From IMG/VR virus record IMGVR_UViG_3300027985_001318, positions 62,001-126,000 of that record: a DNA stretch of 64,000 nucleotides. One strand, 5' to 3'. The notes beneath the pieces were generated by a model. It saw only the letters and a program-made list of their open reading frames with translations. It searched no databases and was not told the DNA's origin. This stretch comes from a virus. This document shows, piece by piece, positions 8,189 to 16,050 of the stretch. The position numbers were made by a program, and so were the translations under genes. Positions within the stretch are counted from its first letter, which is position 1, and each line of letters starts with the position of its first letter.

Positions 8189-8674
8189 ATGAATAAAACA
8201 AATGGTCAGCTCACTATCCTTCGATATAACTTGGAAGAAGAATACCGGGCAGTCGAAGACATTATACGGAAAAACGGCTTCGATGGGATTTATCCGCCAG
8301 GATTCCTATTGGAGCTAGTTGTTTCCTGTTACGGTGGTGAGCAAGTACCGTTCTTTAAGGAATTCGAGGAAATCTTCGGTGAGAAATTTATCTCGGTGGT
8401 CGATAGCTTTAAAGTCGAACTTGGACCAAGTATTTGGGAGACGGCCGATCTACCTGGGCTTTATCAAGACCTAGTGATGGACCTATATCCAAGAATTGTC
8501 GAAAAATTGAGACCTTTTTCAAATGGCTTTTATGACGATCAACATGTTGAGGTCGATTCTTCAACACCACGGTATACACTGATCTACTTGGAGTTGAAAG
8601 ATGAAGAAATCAAACTCGATCATAGTAGCCTTGAAGCTATCTGGAGTAGTGAGAGATATCAATCTTCAATATAG
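8189..8674 (+). CDS. hypothetical early protein (161 aa)
   Basis: The ATG follows a strong GGGAGGTGAG ribosome site. It is acidic and helical. The last part of the gene overlaps the start of the next by 74 bases in another frame. The overlap could be real coupling or the result of a shifted stop. No domain recognised. Confidence 0.7.
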   Translation: MNKTNGQLTILRYNLEEEYRAVEDIIRKNGFDGIYPPGFLLELVVSCYGGEQVPFFKEFEEIFGEKFISVVDSFKVELGPSIWETADLPGLYQDLVMDLYPRIVEKLRPFSNGFYDDQHVEVDSSTPRYTLIYLELKDEEIKLDHSSLEAIWSSERYQSSI

Positions 8675-9020
8675 GGAATCTAGTTTTATAGGTCTGAATA
8701 TAAACAAACTGATCGAAACTTTTTTAAGCGGAGTAGAGTTCCTAGAGAGACGAAACGGAACGATCATTAGTTGTCGAAACAGAAACGAGCTAGAAAACCT
8801 AATCGAATATCATTTTGGCAAAATAGACCTACAGAATATCATTGAGGATATAGTCAATTATTTATCTGAAGATATCTACGACTACCTGAATAGATTCTTG
8901 GGTGAAAACTTCCATACGCGTTACGATATCTCAGCAATACGGTATTCGACAGACGGAGAAATCCTTTTTCTAATGGTTACCATCAAACCCTTAAAGTTTA
9001 CGTTAGGAACGATAATGTAA
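8601..9020 (+). CDS. hypothetical early protein (139 aa)
   Basis: Starts at an ATG (TTGGAG ribosome site) inside the 3' end of the previous gene. A later start is possible, so the first 15 or so residues are uncertain. It resembles its neighbours in overall style: an acidic helical body followed by beta strands with a YDISAIRYSTDG...FLMVTIK pattern. This may point to paralogy among the block's proteins. Confidence 0.65.
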   Translation: MKKSNSIIVALKLSGVVRDINLQYRESSFIGLNINKLIETFLSGVEFLERRNGTIISCRNRNELENLIEYHFGKIDLQNIIEDIVNYLSEDIYDYLNRFLGENFHTRYDISAIRYSTDGEILFLMVTIKPLKFTLGTIM

Positions 9021-9047
9021 ACAGAGAACAGATCCCAGGAGCTCAGA

Positions 9048-9434
9048 ATGAAACAACAAAACTTTGGAATTGATCTTACCGATTGGATCAACAGCGTCAA
9101 TACGATGCTGATCAATGATCAGCAGCTCGCCAAAAAGATTATTGAAATAATCCCCATGGCGGTTATTGACGGGCTGTTCAACGTACCGGAGGAAACAGTG
9201 CTTCAATTTATCGCTATGCGATTCCCTGAAGCGATGCCGGATAGTTATCAGTCCGTTGCAATTATTGCACTAAAGGCACTGTTGAACAACAAACTCTACA
9301 TCGAGTTTTCCACTATCGACAAAATGGAAAACGCTCTGCATCCGATCGGTTATAAAGGCAATGTTTTGATGTTTATTTGCCAACCGGCCTCCTGGGCTTT
9401 CATTCGACCCGCCGAGCTCAAACAACTCGGCTAA
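9048..9434 (+). CDS. hypothetical early protein (128 aa)
   Basis: The ATG has a CAGGAGCTCAG ribosome site. It is a helical protein with a hydrophobic C-terminal strand region (GNVLMFICQPASWAFI). The function is unknown. The next gene starts nine bases after its stop. Confidence 0.72.
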   Translation: MKQQNFGIDLTDWINSVNTMLINDQQLAKKIIEIIPMAVIDGLFNVPEETVLQFIAMRFPEAMPDSYQSVAIIALKALLNNKLYIEFSTIDKMENALHPIGYKGNVLMFICQPASWAFIRPAELKQLG

Positions 9435-9442
9435 GGAAAATT

Positions 9443-10006
9443 ATGCTGGCTGTAGCCATTAGGCCTAATTCTCTATCGGTCATTTATCGCATTTTCAAAA
9501 GCCTGATCTCCCCAGACTCTCCCGTAGTTCAACAGGAGGTTCTGGGGGTTTTTAATGACCATATTCGGCTTTTCATGGATCCGGATTTCTTAACCGGCGA
9601 AGAATGCTATGAGTCTAGCGATACTTCATTTCTAAACGAAACTTTCGTTGAAGAGATGTTAGTAGAGCTATTCGACGAAATAGTTAACCAGTTGGCTAAG
9701 ATCGATTTGATTGCAGTTGGTCGTGAGTTAATCGTCTCGAAGATAACCGTAATCAACGATACCACAGCTTTGGTCGAATATTATTTTAAGGAGATCAGCA
9801 ATGACCGCAATACTGTCGCAAGTACCAATCGGCTCGACAGTTTCCTTCGAAACGTACGCCCCTCAGATCATCGGAGCCGTAATATCGGACGCCGTGGTGT
9901 TGTCACATTTGGACGCAGAAAGCGTAAGAATGCTCGGTGGGGATCCGTACAGCAAACACGCCCAGATTTATCCGCTACTCCCGAGTGGTACGGTAGACGA
10001 CGCTGA
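9443..10006 (+). CDS. hypothetical early protein with out-of-frame overlap into next gene
   Basis: ATG at 9443 with an AAGGAAAA ribosome site. Residues 1-120 look like the neighbouring acidic early proteins. The frame then has no stop before the next gene's ATG at 9801 and continues 206 bases through it. It adds about 67 Arg- and Ser-rich residues that read like an unselected frame. Either the natural stop was lost or a small indel near 9790 shifted it. The N-terminal part is more secure than the tail. Confidence 0.6.
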   Translation: MLAVAIRPNSLSVIYRIFKSLISPDSPVVQQEVLGVFNDHIRLFMDPDFLTGEECYESSDTSFLNETFVEEMLVELFDEIVNQLAKIDLIAVGRELIVSKITVINDTTALVEYYFKEISNDRNTVASTNRLDSFLRNVRPSDHRSRNIGRRGVVTFGRRKRKNARWGSVQQTRPDLSATPEWYGRRR

Positions 10007-10211
10007 GGCATATACCTACCTCAAACTCCGTTTGGTATCTAACCAAACGGTTTTCATTGGGTTGAACTGGATCCGTGAAGATACCATAGAGGCTACTCAA
10101 CGACATCGTGCTGAGGTGGTGGTTGAGGACGTTGGGCCGAGCGATGTTGAAAACATCCGCTTGGCTTTGGTTAGCAACGGGTTTACTAAACTCAGTATCA
10201 AACTGTCTTAA
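9801..10211 (+). CDS. hypothetical early protein (136 aa)
   Basis: The ATG at 9801 is preceded by AAGGAGATCAGC, a strong ribosome site. It is the last gene of the block and is followed at once by a terminator. Mixed alpha/beta, with Val-rich strands (ITIGAVISDAVV-like region near 25-40). No domain recognised. Confidence 0.72.
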   Translation: MTAILSQVPIGSTVSFETYAPQIIGAVISDAVVLSHLDAESVRMLGGDPYSKHAQIYPLLPSGTVDDAEAYTYLKLRLVSNQTVFIGLNWIREDTIEATQRHRAEVVVEDVGPSDVENIRLALVSNGFTKLSIKLS

Positions 10212-10243
10212 AAAAAGTAGGGGGGTTGCCCCTACTTTTTTTT
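10210..10243 (+). terminator. rho-independent terminator
   Basis: AAAAAAAGTAGGGG / CCCCTACTTTTTTTT hairpin closing the 6931-10211 operon. Confidence 0.88.
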
Positions 10244-10305
10244 CAGTTTATTTGAACCAGCTGTACCGTTTTATAGAAGCTAGGTATTTTTTAGGGTTGA
10301 CTAAG

Positions 10306-12483
10306 ATGAAATATCAGATAACTACCAGCAAACGCGGTATAGAAGTAATCAATCCATTTGTGCTAAACAAAGAACATTATAAACGCAGTATCGATATGTT
10401 CAGCTATGCCGAACAACAATACGCTCTGTATTTGCGAATCATGACAGGTGACGATTATGAGAAATGTCTAGACTTCGTGAAACGAGCTTTTGGGAAAGAC
10501 GGTCGATTCAAGAAACAAAGCCCTCAAGTACTAGTGCTGTCAAGACATACCGAGGCTAATCGCGAAAAAGAAACCATCGATTTCGATGACTTGTTACGTG
10601 ATGTGGTGGCGAAAGACCGTATCATGTCGCCAAGTATGGCGGTATACCACTCACCAAAAGTCAAAGAATCCATCGTAGCCAAGTTCATTGGTGAAAACGT
10701 AGGTTTGCGCGGTAAAGCAAAAAAAGAAATGTTCGCAGCAGATCGTGCCGGTAACAAGATACTCGAGGCAATCAAAGACGGAGAACAAGGTTCTTACAAA
10801 ACCTCTAATAACTCACTATCTGGTGCACAGCTTTCCAAATACTCTCCGTTGTGGTTACCGTCGGCACATTCATCGCTAACCAGTACTTGCCGCACAGCAG
10901 CTGCATACGCCAATGCTAACAACGAAAAACTTCTACACGGTAACCGCCATTATTACAACCCAGAGGTTGTTACAGAGAACATTGTAGCCATCATTTACCA
11001 GACGGACATGACGGCTTTTGAACAAATAGTTAATCGTTATAGTCTCTATATCCCGACAGCAGATGATTGCTGGAATGAGATTGTTCGCAGTGCAAAGTTT
11101 TATAACTGGGTGAATGAAATCACTAAGGCCCCTATTTTCTCCCTCCTAGAACGTTGTAGTGGGTTGGAGAGAGCTGCTTTCCTTTATACCGGAGATCTGT
11201 ACCAGGTAGCTAAGTACAATGACGCTATGATGCGCGAGTTTATTGGGAAGTGGATCACTATCCCAGAAGTTGGTTTGGTAGATAATCCAGAGGACTATTT
11301 CGAAACCCTTAACTCAGATTCTACAGCTTACATCTGTAGTCTTTGTGCGCATTTGACAGAGAACCGGGATTTCAAAACTCTTAAAGAAGTCGACCCGAAA
11401 GCTTATCAAATAGTCGGCACGCGAATAAAACAGACCTATGACGTGATGAAGGAGTATTCAGACTTCATTTACACAATTATGACTACTTCTGTAGTTCCTC
11501 ACAGTGTAGCTATGTTTACCGAAGCTACAAGACGAGCCGGTGTGGTGTCAGATACCGACTCAACTATCTTTACGGTGCAGAACTGGGTTGAGTGGTATAC
11601 TGGGGAGATCTCCATTAACCGCACAGCCAACGCTATCCGCAACGTAACTATCTACTTTGCATCACAGTCCATCATTCACGTTTTAGCTATGATGTCCGCC
11701 AATATGGGCGTTATTCGCGAACTAATACATCAGTTGGCGATGAAGAACGAGTTTGCATTCCCAGTATTTGGGTTGACCTCAATGGCCAAGCATTACTACG
11801 CACTTCAAGCTGAGCGTGAAGGTTTGGTTTATGATGTGCCTAAGATGGAAATAAAAGGCGTTGGGATGAAGAATTCCAAAGCCCCGCCTAAGGTAACCAA
11901 GGCCGCCAAGGACTTCGTGAAACGCGCAATGAACCAAATACTCCATGGCGGTAAAGTAGAGATAATCCCAGAGCTGAGAAAAATAGGTGATCTTGAAAGA
12001 GAAATCTTTCAAGCCCTTCGTGACGGTAAGTCAGATCTTCTTAGCCGAATGGAAGTAAAGCCGGCAGATAGTTACCCGAACCCGAACAAGTTATCTACTC
12101 CTTACGGATATCACATGTTCTGGGAAAAGGTATTTGCTCCTAAGTACGGTAGTGCTCCAGAACCCACCTATCGTGGGATCAAAGTATCCCTAGATGCAGG
12201 TAAGGCAACCAGTTATCGTGAATGGCAAGACTCCATAGCGGATGAGGGCATACGGCAACGGCTGAAAGAATGGGTAATGGAACATCGCAAAACTGGCATC
12301 ACCACAATGGTTGTTCCGGAAACCATCGCTGACCGCATAGGTATTCCGGAAGAGCTAGTGTTAGGTATGAACCTTCGAAAGCTGGTTTATACCACGATGT
12401 CAACTTTCTACCTGGAACTGGAACCTTTCGGCTTCTATTTCAACAACCCCAACATAACCAGGCTAGTTTCCGACCATTACTAG
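10306..12483 (+). CDS. family B DNA polymerase, C-terminal fragment (palm motifs B and C, thumb)
   Basis: A 725-residue protein. I chose the ATG at 10306 (AGGG ribosome site); the longer frame reads back through the terminator and the previous gene. It carries a motif B-like segment K165-TSN-NSLSGA (about 165-174), the equivalent of Kx3NSxYG, which binds the incoming nucleotide. Motif C is seen as SDTDST at about 415-420, with two catalytic aspartates. There is no exonuclease domain and no DxxSLYP motif A. Those are found in a separate reverse-strand gene (43595-47136). The two products should assemble into one replicative polymerase inside the phage nucleus. The split is read from the sequence; assembly is inference. 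Confidence 0.85.
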   Translation: MKYQITTSKRGIEVINPFVLNKEHYKRSIDMFSYAEQQYALYLRIMTGDDYEKCLDFVKRAFGKDGRFKKQSPQVLVLSRHTEANREKETIDFDDLLRDVVAKDRIMSPSMAVYHSPKVKESIVAKFIGENVGLRGKAKKEMFAADRAGNKILEAIKDGEQGSYKTSNNSLSGAQLSKYSPLWLPSAHSSLTSTCRTAAAYANANNEKLLHGNRHYYNPEVVTENIVAIIYQTDMTAFEQIVNRYSLYIPTADDCWNEIVRSAKFYNWVNEITKAPIFSLLERCSGLERAAFLYTGDLYQVAKYNDAMMREFIGKWITIPEVGLVDNPEDYFETLNSDSTAYICSLCAHLTENRDFKTLKEVDPKAYQIVGTRIKQTYDVMKEYSDFIYTIMTTSVVPHSVAMFTEATRRAGVVSDTDSTIFTVQNWVEWYTGEISINRTANAIRNVTIYFASQSIIHVLAMMSANMGVIRELIHQLAMKNEFAFPVFGLTSMAKHYYALQAEREGLVYDVPKMEIKGVGMKNSKAPPKVTKAAKDFVKRAMNQILHGGKVEIIPELRKIGDLEREIFQALRDGKSDLLSRMEVKPADSYPNPNKLSTPYGYHMFWEKVFAPKYGSAPEPTYRGIKVSLDAGKATSYREWQDSIADEGIRQRLKEWVMEHRKTGITTMVVPETIADRIGIPEELVLGMNLRKLVYTTMSTFYLELEPFGFYFNNPNITRLVSDHY

Positions 12484-12496
12484 CTAAGGAGTTAAT

Positions 12497-12607
12497 ATGG
12501 CTAAGAAGAAAAGCCGTAGTAACGAAACCAATAAGTCTTTTGATAAGATGCTGAAGGGTTTCGTGGACGCCAGGCTTTATCCAATCAAGCTGAAAAAAGC
12601 TGCGTAA
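12497..12607 (+). CDS. small basic protein (36 aa)
   Basis: A short ORF with an excellent ribosome site (TAAGGAGTTAAT) 14 bases after the polymerase stop, so it is probably co-transcribed. The product is very basic (MAKKKSRS... ending LKKAA). It could bind nucleic acid or the polymerase, but no family is recognised. The following terminator begins at its stop codon. Confidence 0.6.
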   Translation: MAKKKSRSNETNKSFDKMLKGFVDARLYPIKLKKAA

Positions 12608-12608
12608 A

Positions 12609-12638
12609 AAAAAAGGAGGGCGAAAGCCCTCCTTTTTT
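12609..12638 (+). terminator. bidirectional terminator between convergent genes
   Basis: AAAAAAGGAGGGC-GAAA-GCCCTCCTTTTTT. It serves the DNA polymerase operon on the plus strand and the 12637-13785 gene on the minus strand. Confidence 0.87.
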
Positions 12639-13785
12639 ATTGCGATAGCAAAATCTTCATGGTTGTTTCGATCTCTTCGACCAAACCAAAAGGTAGGCGT
12701 TGCTTGAAAGTACCATCACGTAAAGCGATAGATAGCTCACGTTTCAGTTGTGCCTTATAGGTCTGATTCCCGCCACCTTCATTTGTTTCATCGAGAGTGA
12801 AAAGGAAATCCACATAGTTCAACTGAGCTATGAACAAAGCCCAACTGATCTGTTTGGTTACCAGAACATTCGGTAGACGAACCAGATCGATAAGATCAAC
12901 GTTGTTCTCTGCCAACGGCACCGTATGTAAGATTTCCCCAAAACTAGCTTTATAACCTACAATACGGTCCAGTACGACGTTAACCAGCTCACGCAGCTTA
13001 GCATTATAGTTAGGTAAGCCAATCGGCAGACGTCTAACCAGGTCACTTACTGGACGCTGCTGGAGCGATGCGTTGAGTCGGTTAAAGAGAGCAATATTAA
13101 GATGGTCTTCGATCAAAGCAGATAGCACAAAGCGATGAACAAAGTGCGTTATTCCTTCCGGCGCATCTGAATTGATTTCTAATTGATGTAAGCGAAATGC
13201 TCGATACTGAGTACAGAGAAGAGGGATATCGATCGAATAGACAACTAGACCAGTTTCGGCACCAAGTGATCGACCATCAGGTACAGTCAAACCAACACTA
13301 GTCACCGGATGAGTCAGTAGTCTAACTGGATTACTGATGTCTAAGCCGAAGTTATTGTCAGGACCGAAGTTCAGGTTCTCATCGTTGTAGTTATTAATAG
13401 CTACCGGGATTTCCGTATTACCTTTACCATATAGCCAAGGTACTTCAGATACCGTACCGCGATAAGAAGGAGATGAGATCTTTAGAGCGCTAGCTATCTC
13501 GTAAGAGACGTCAGTGACGTTATCAAAGTATTTTCTTACGTCATTGCCATGTTCTATAGGAGTCGATTCAATCAGCTTTACTAACAGATGTTCACTCCGT
13601 ACAGCAAAGTGAGAATCACGAAAAAAATCCCTGTAACGTTCGATGTTAGAACGCGTACCGGACCGAGCTACTTCAAATCCAGGGTAACTATAACCACCCC
13701 TTGTTGCAGTGCTGAGTTTCTGTAGTGTCGTGAACATAGTGGTGTGTTCCGAAAAAATGATGTTGATGTCATACGATGAGCCCAC
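12637..13785 (-). CDS. conserved phiKZ-type protein of unknown function (382 aa)
   Basis: A reverse-strand gene, divergent from chimallin. The start is uncertain. The frame opens at GTG 13785 without a clear ribosome site, 26 bases downstream of a CCTATATCA box; an ATG 16 codons further in is an alternative. It is a soluble mixed alpha/beta protein without membrane segments. It begins with an RGGYSYPGFE-type Gly/aromatic segment, and the C-terminal half is helical. The function is unknown. Its position beside chimallin and the separate promoter suggest non-late expression. Confidence 0.65.
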   Translation of the reverse strand: MGSSYDINIIFSEHTTMFTTLQKLSTATRGGYSYPGFEVARSGTRSNIERYRDFFRDSHFAVRSEHLLVKLIESTPIEHGNDVRKYFDNVTDVSYEIASALKISSPSYRGTVSEVPWLYGKGNTEIPVAINNYNDENLNFGPDNNFGLDISNPVRLLTHPVTSVGLTVPDGRSLGAETGLVVYSIDIPLLCTQYRAFRLHQLEINSDAPEGITHFVHRFVLSALIEDHLNIALFNRLNASLQQRPVSDLVRRLPIGLPNYNAKLRELVNVVLDRIVGYKASFGEILHTVPLAENNVDLIDLVRLPNVLVTKQISWALFIAQLNYVDFLFTLDETNEGGGNQTYKAQLKRELSIALRDGTFKQRLPFGLVEEIETTMKILLSQ

Positions 13786-13810
13786 GTTAAAAAATACATG
13801 GATTGTAGTA

Positions 13811-13819
13811 TGATATAGG
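13811..13819 (-). promoter_or_regulatory. CCTATATCA promoter box
   Basis: On the minus strand the sequence reads CTCCTATATCATACT. It has the same core as the boxes upstream of 23650 and 28745 and is placed about 26 bases before the 13785 start codon. Confidence 0.5.
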
Positions 13820-13900
13820 AGATTACTCCTTTCTAGTCCTTCGGGGCTGGGTCATTTGGGTTATGATTGATTTGTTTATCAGAATCCCAAAAAATCTCAC

Positions 13901-13914
13901 ACAGATATTACTTT
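13901..13914 (+). promoter_or_regulatory. probable early promoter of chimallin
   Basis: ACAGATATTACTTT, close to the phiKZ early TATATTAC core (ATATTAC is retained), 80 bases before the chimallin ATG. The leader contains a perfect palindrome GTCTTTAGCTAAAGAC at 13939-13954 and then a strong CTAAGGAG ribosome site. Early, strong expression of the shell protein is known in the family. Confidence 0.55.
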
Positions 13915-13993
13915 AGTGATGCGCAAGGAAACAGCATCGTCTTTAGCTAAAGACTTCTTTTAATGTAAGAAAAAATGTTCTAAGGAGAACAAC

Positions 13994-15967
13994 ATGGCAG
14001 TACATGACAACGGCCAAAGCAACCAAGGCCAGCCCCAGCAACCGACTGGCGGTCAGCCGCAACAGCAACAACAGACCCAACAACAAGGACCGGCTCAAAT
14101 GTCCCAACAGACTACCAACTTCAACTTCAATCCCGCGGCCGGTGCCGGCGACTTCAACCTGGACGACCTCATCGGTTCCGGTATCAGTCCCCTGGCCCCC
14201 ATCGCCGACAGCGCCAAGCTGACCGAACTGCAACAAGCCCTCCGTGAAGTGCTGTCCAAGGACGGCGGTAAGACTCTCCTGCCCGGTTTCGCTATCGACA
14301 TCGTCGATGCTGCCACTGCTCGCACCAAGGGTTCTGCGGTCCTGGTTTCTCACGCCACTCAAGTGGCCGGTGTTACCAACATCGCCGTGATGACCTGTAT
14401 CCTGGAAGCCTCTGTTGCCAACCAGTCCAAGGTGCAGTACGTTTTCAACCAACGTACCTATGAACTGGAGCCGACCGCCGGCACCAGCTGGACTTCCGCG
14501 TTCTGGAACCGTGTCGAGAACCGCATCCGCGATCAGTACGGCCGTGGCGATAACGTCAAGGTGTTCGACGTAGGTGTTATCTCTGTTCCGTTCGACTTCG
14601 ACGTCGAAGACAAGCAACATGTCCACAACCTGGCCCGGATCACTTCCAGCGCCTGCGCCATGTGCTCCGCTTCCCTGACCGGCCGTAGCGTTCGCCCCAT
14701 GAACCTGAGCGCCCAGATGCTGAAGCACAACCTCCAGCTGCAAAGCCGGGTTGACTTCACTACCAAGGATGCCAAGGATGCCGTAGGCCGTCCCGTTCGT
14801 GCCGATGTGGTTATCTCCACCTTCCTGGGCAACCAGCAACAGCAACAAGTGTACCAAGGTTACGTCGATCAAGGCCAGGACTCCGTTCCGCTGGTCAATC
14901 TGTCCGGTTATGTTGATGTCAACTACGTTGGGCCGACCCAGACCACCAACGGTGTGCAGACCCTGAACAGCACTCAGCACTACATGGCCGAGTTCGTCAT
15001 GACCGGTTTCGAAACCCGTCTGTACGACATGACCATGGAACGCCTGATGTTCATCACTGCTACCGCCTCCATGATGGATCGCGAGTTCACCTGGGCCCAC
15101 GCCATGCTGCCGAAGCCGCGGCCGGCTGATGCCAAGGGTAAGGATATCCGTGACATCGGTATCCTGGGTATCGAACAGGACTTCTTCGGCACCGGCGCCC
15201 CCAAGCGCATCGAATTCGGTGTCAACAAGGATAGCAACCAGAAGGTGGTGGAAATCTCCAACTTCCTGGCGACCCTGTTCTACAAGGAGCTGATCATCAG
15301 TATCGACTGCGATACCGTTGGCCCCAACTCCTACCTGACCAACGATCTGCTGCTGGCCGCCGGCAAGGGTGAGGCTTCCGTAGCCGCTCAATCCCGGATC
15401 CTGAACGCCTGTAACCAGCTCACCAACGGCGCTTTCGCTCCGCTGTGGGCACAGTCTGGTCTGCGTCCCGATCAGATCATCTACAACCGTAACCTGACCC
15501 TGCCGCGTAGCCAGTACGTCGACAACTCCGGTACCCTGCGTTCCGGCGCCGACCTGGACTACATCGCTCGACTGAACCTGCTGGAAAAGGATCTGCAATC
15601 CTACAACGAGTTCACTCGTACCATGGAAGATCCCAACCTGCCGAGCGAAGTCAAGCTGGCTACCCAAGAAGCTATGCTGAAGATGCTGTGGCCGACCGCC
15701 GTCGTCACTGGCGAACTGCATCGCCTGACCTGGGAACCCAAGATGTTGCAAGTCCTGGTCAAGGCCATGGAAAACGCCGGTGTGGCAATCCGTCCGGAAG
15801 GTCAACGCATCTCCGCGTGGGGCAATACCGCCATCCGTAGCAACCAAGCCCTGATGTCCTACGGTAACTTCGGGCTGTCCGCTGGCCTGTTCAACTACGG
15901 CAACAACGTAGGTGCCATGGCCGGTCCCGGTGGCTTCGGTGGTCGTATCTCCAGCTTCGGGATGTAA
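13994..15967 (+). CDS. chmA: chimallin, phage nucleus shell protein
   Basis: This protein self-assembles into the proteinaceous shell that encloses replicating phage DNA. I recognise it by segments shared with the 201phi2-1 shell protein: VGRPVRADVVIST (theirs VGNPIRADIVVTT), a WAHAMLP...KDIRDIGILG block (theirs WARPFLP...KDMKDIGALG), and the C-terminal YNEFTRTMEDPNLPSEVK helix region. It has a Gln-rich disordered N-terminus (about 1-40) and a Gly-rich C-terminal tail. The length is 657 aa, close to family size. Its codon use is strikingly biased (CTG, ATC, GGT, CGT) and the gene is GC-rich, fitting very high expression. There is a strong ribosome site and its own terminator. The long antisense frame over it is a composition artefact. 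Confidence 0.9.
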   Translation: MAVHDNGQSNQGQPQQPTGGQPQQQQQTQQQGPAQMSQQTTNFNFNPAAGAGDFNLDDLIGSGISPLAPIADSAKLTELQQALREVLSKDGGKTLLPGFAIDIVDAATARTKGSAVLVSHATQVAGVTNIAVMTCILEASVANQSKVQYVFNQRTYELEPTAGTSWTSAFWNRVENRIRDQYGRGDNVKVFDVGVISVPFDFDVEDKQHVHNLARITSSACAMCSASLTGRSVRPMNLSAQMLKHNLQLQSRVDFTTKDAKDAVGRPVRADVVISTFLGNQQQQQVYQGYVDQGQDSVPLVNLSGYVDVNYVGPTQTTNGVQTLNSTQHYMAEFVMTGFETRLYDMTMERLMFITATASMMDREFTWAHAMLPKPRPADAKGKDIRDIGILGIEQDFFGTGAPKRIEFGVNKDSNQKVVEISNFLATLFYKELIISIDCDTVGPNSYLTNDLLLAAGKGEASVAAQSRILNACNQLTNGAFAPLWAQSGLRPDQIIYNRNLTLPRSQYVDNSGTLRSGADLDYIARLNLLEKDLQSYNEFTRTMEDPNLPSEVKLATQEAMLKMLWPTAVVTGELHRLTWEPKMLQVLVKAMENAGVAIRPEGQRISAWGNTAIRSNQALMSYGNFGLSAGLFNYGNNVGAMAGPGGFGGRISSFGM

Positions 15968-15992
15968 GAGTCTCCGGTAACGGAAAAGACGG

Positions 15993-16025
15993 AAAGAGGG
16001 AGGCATTAGCCTCCCTCTTTTTTTA
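15993..16025 (+). terminator. rho-independent terminator of chimallin
   Basis: AAAGAGGGAGGC / GCCTCCCTCTTT stem with an ATTA loop and a long T run. It separates chimallin from the RNA polymerase gene 26 bases downstream. Confidence 0.88.
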
Positions 16026-16050
16026 TCAATGAATCCGGAGTACTTGGCAG

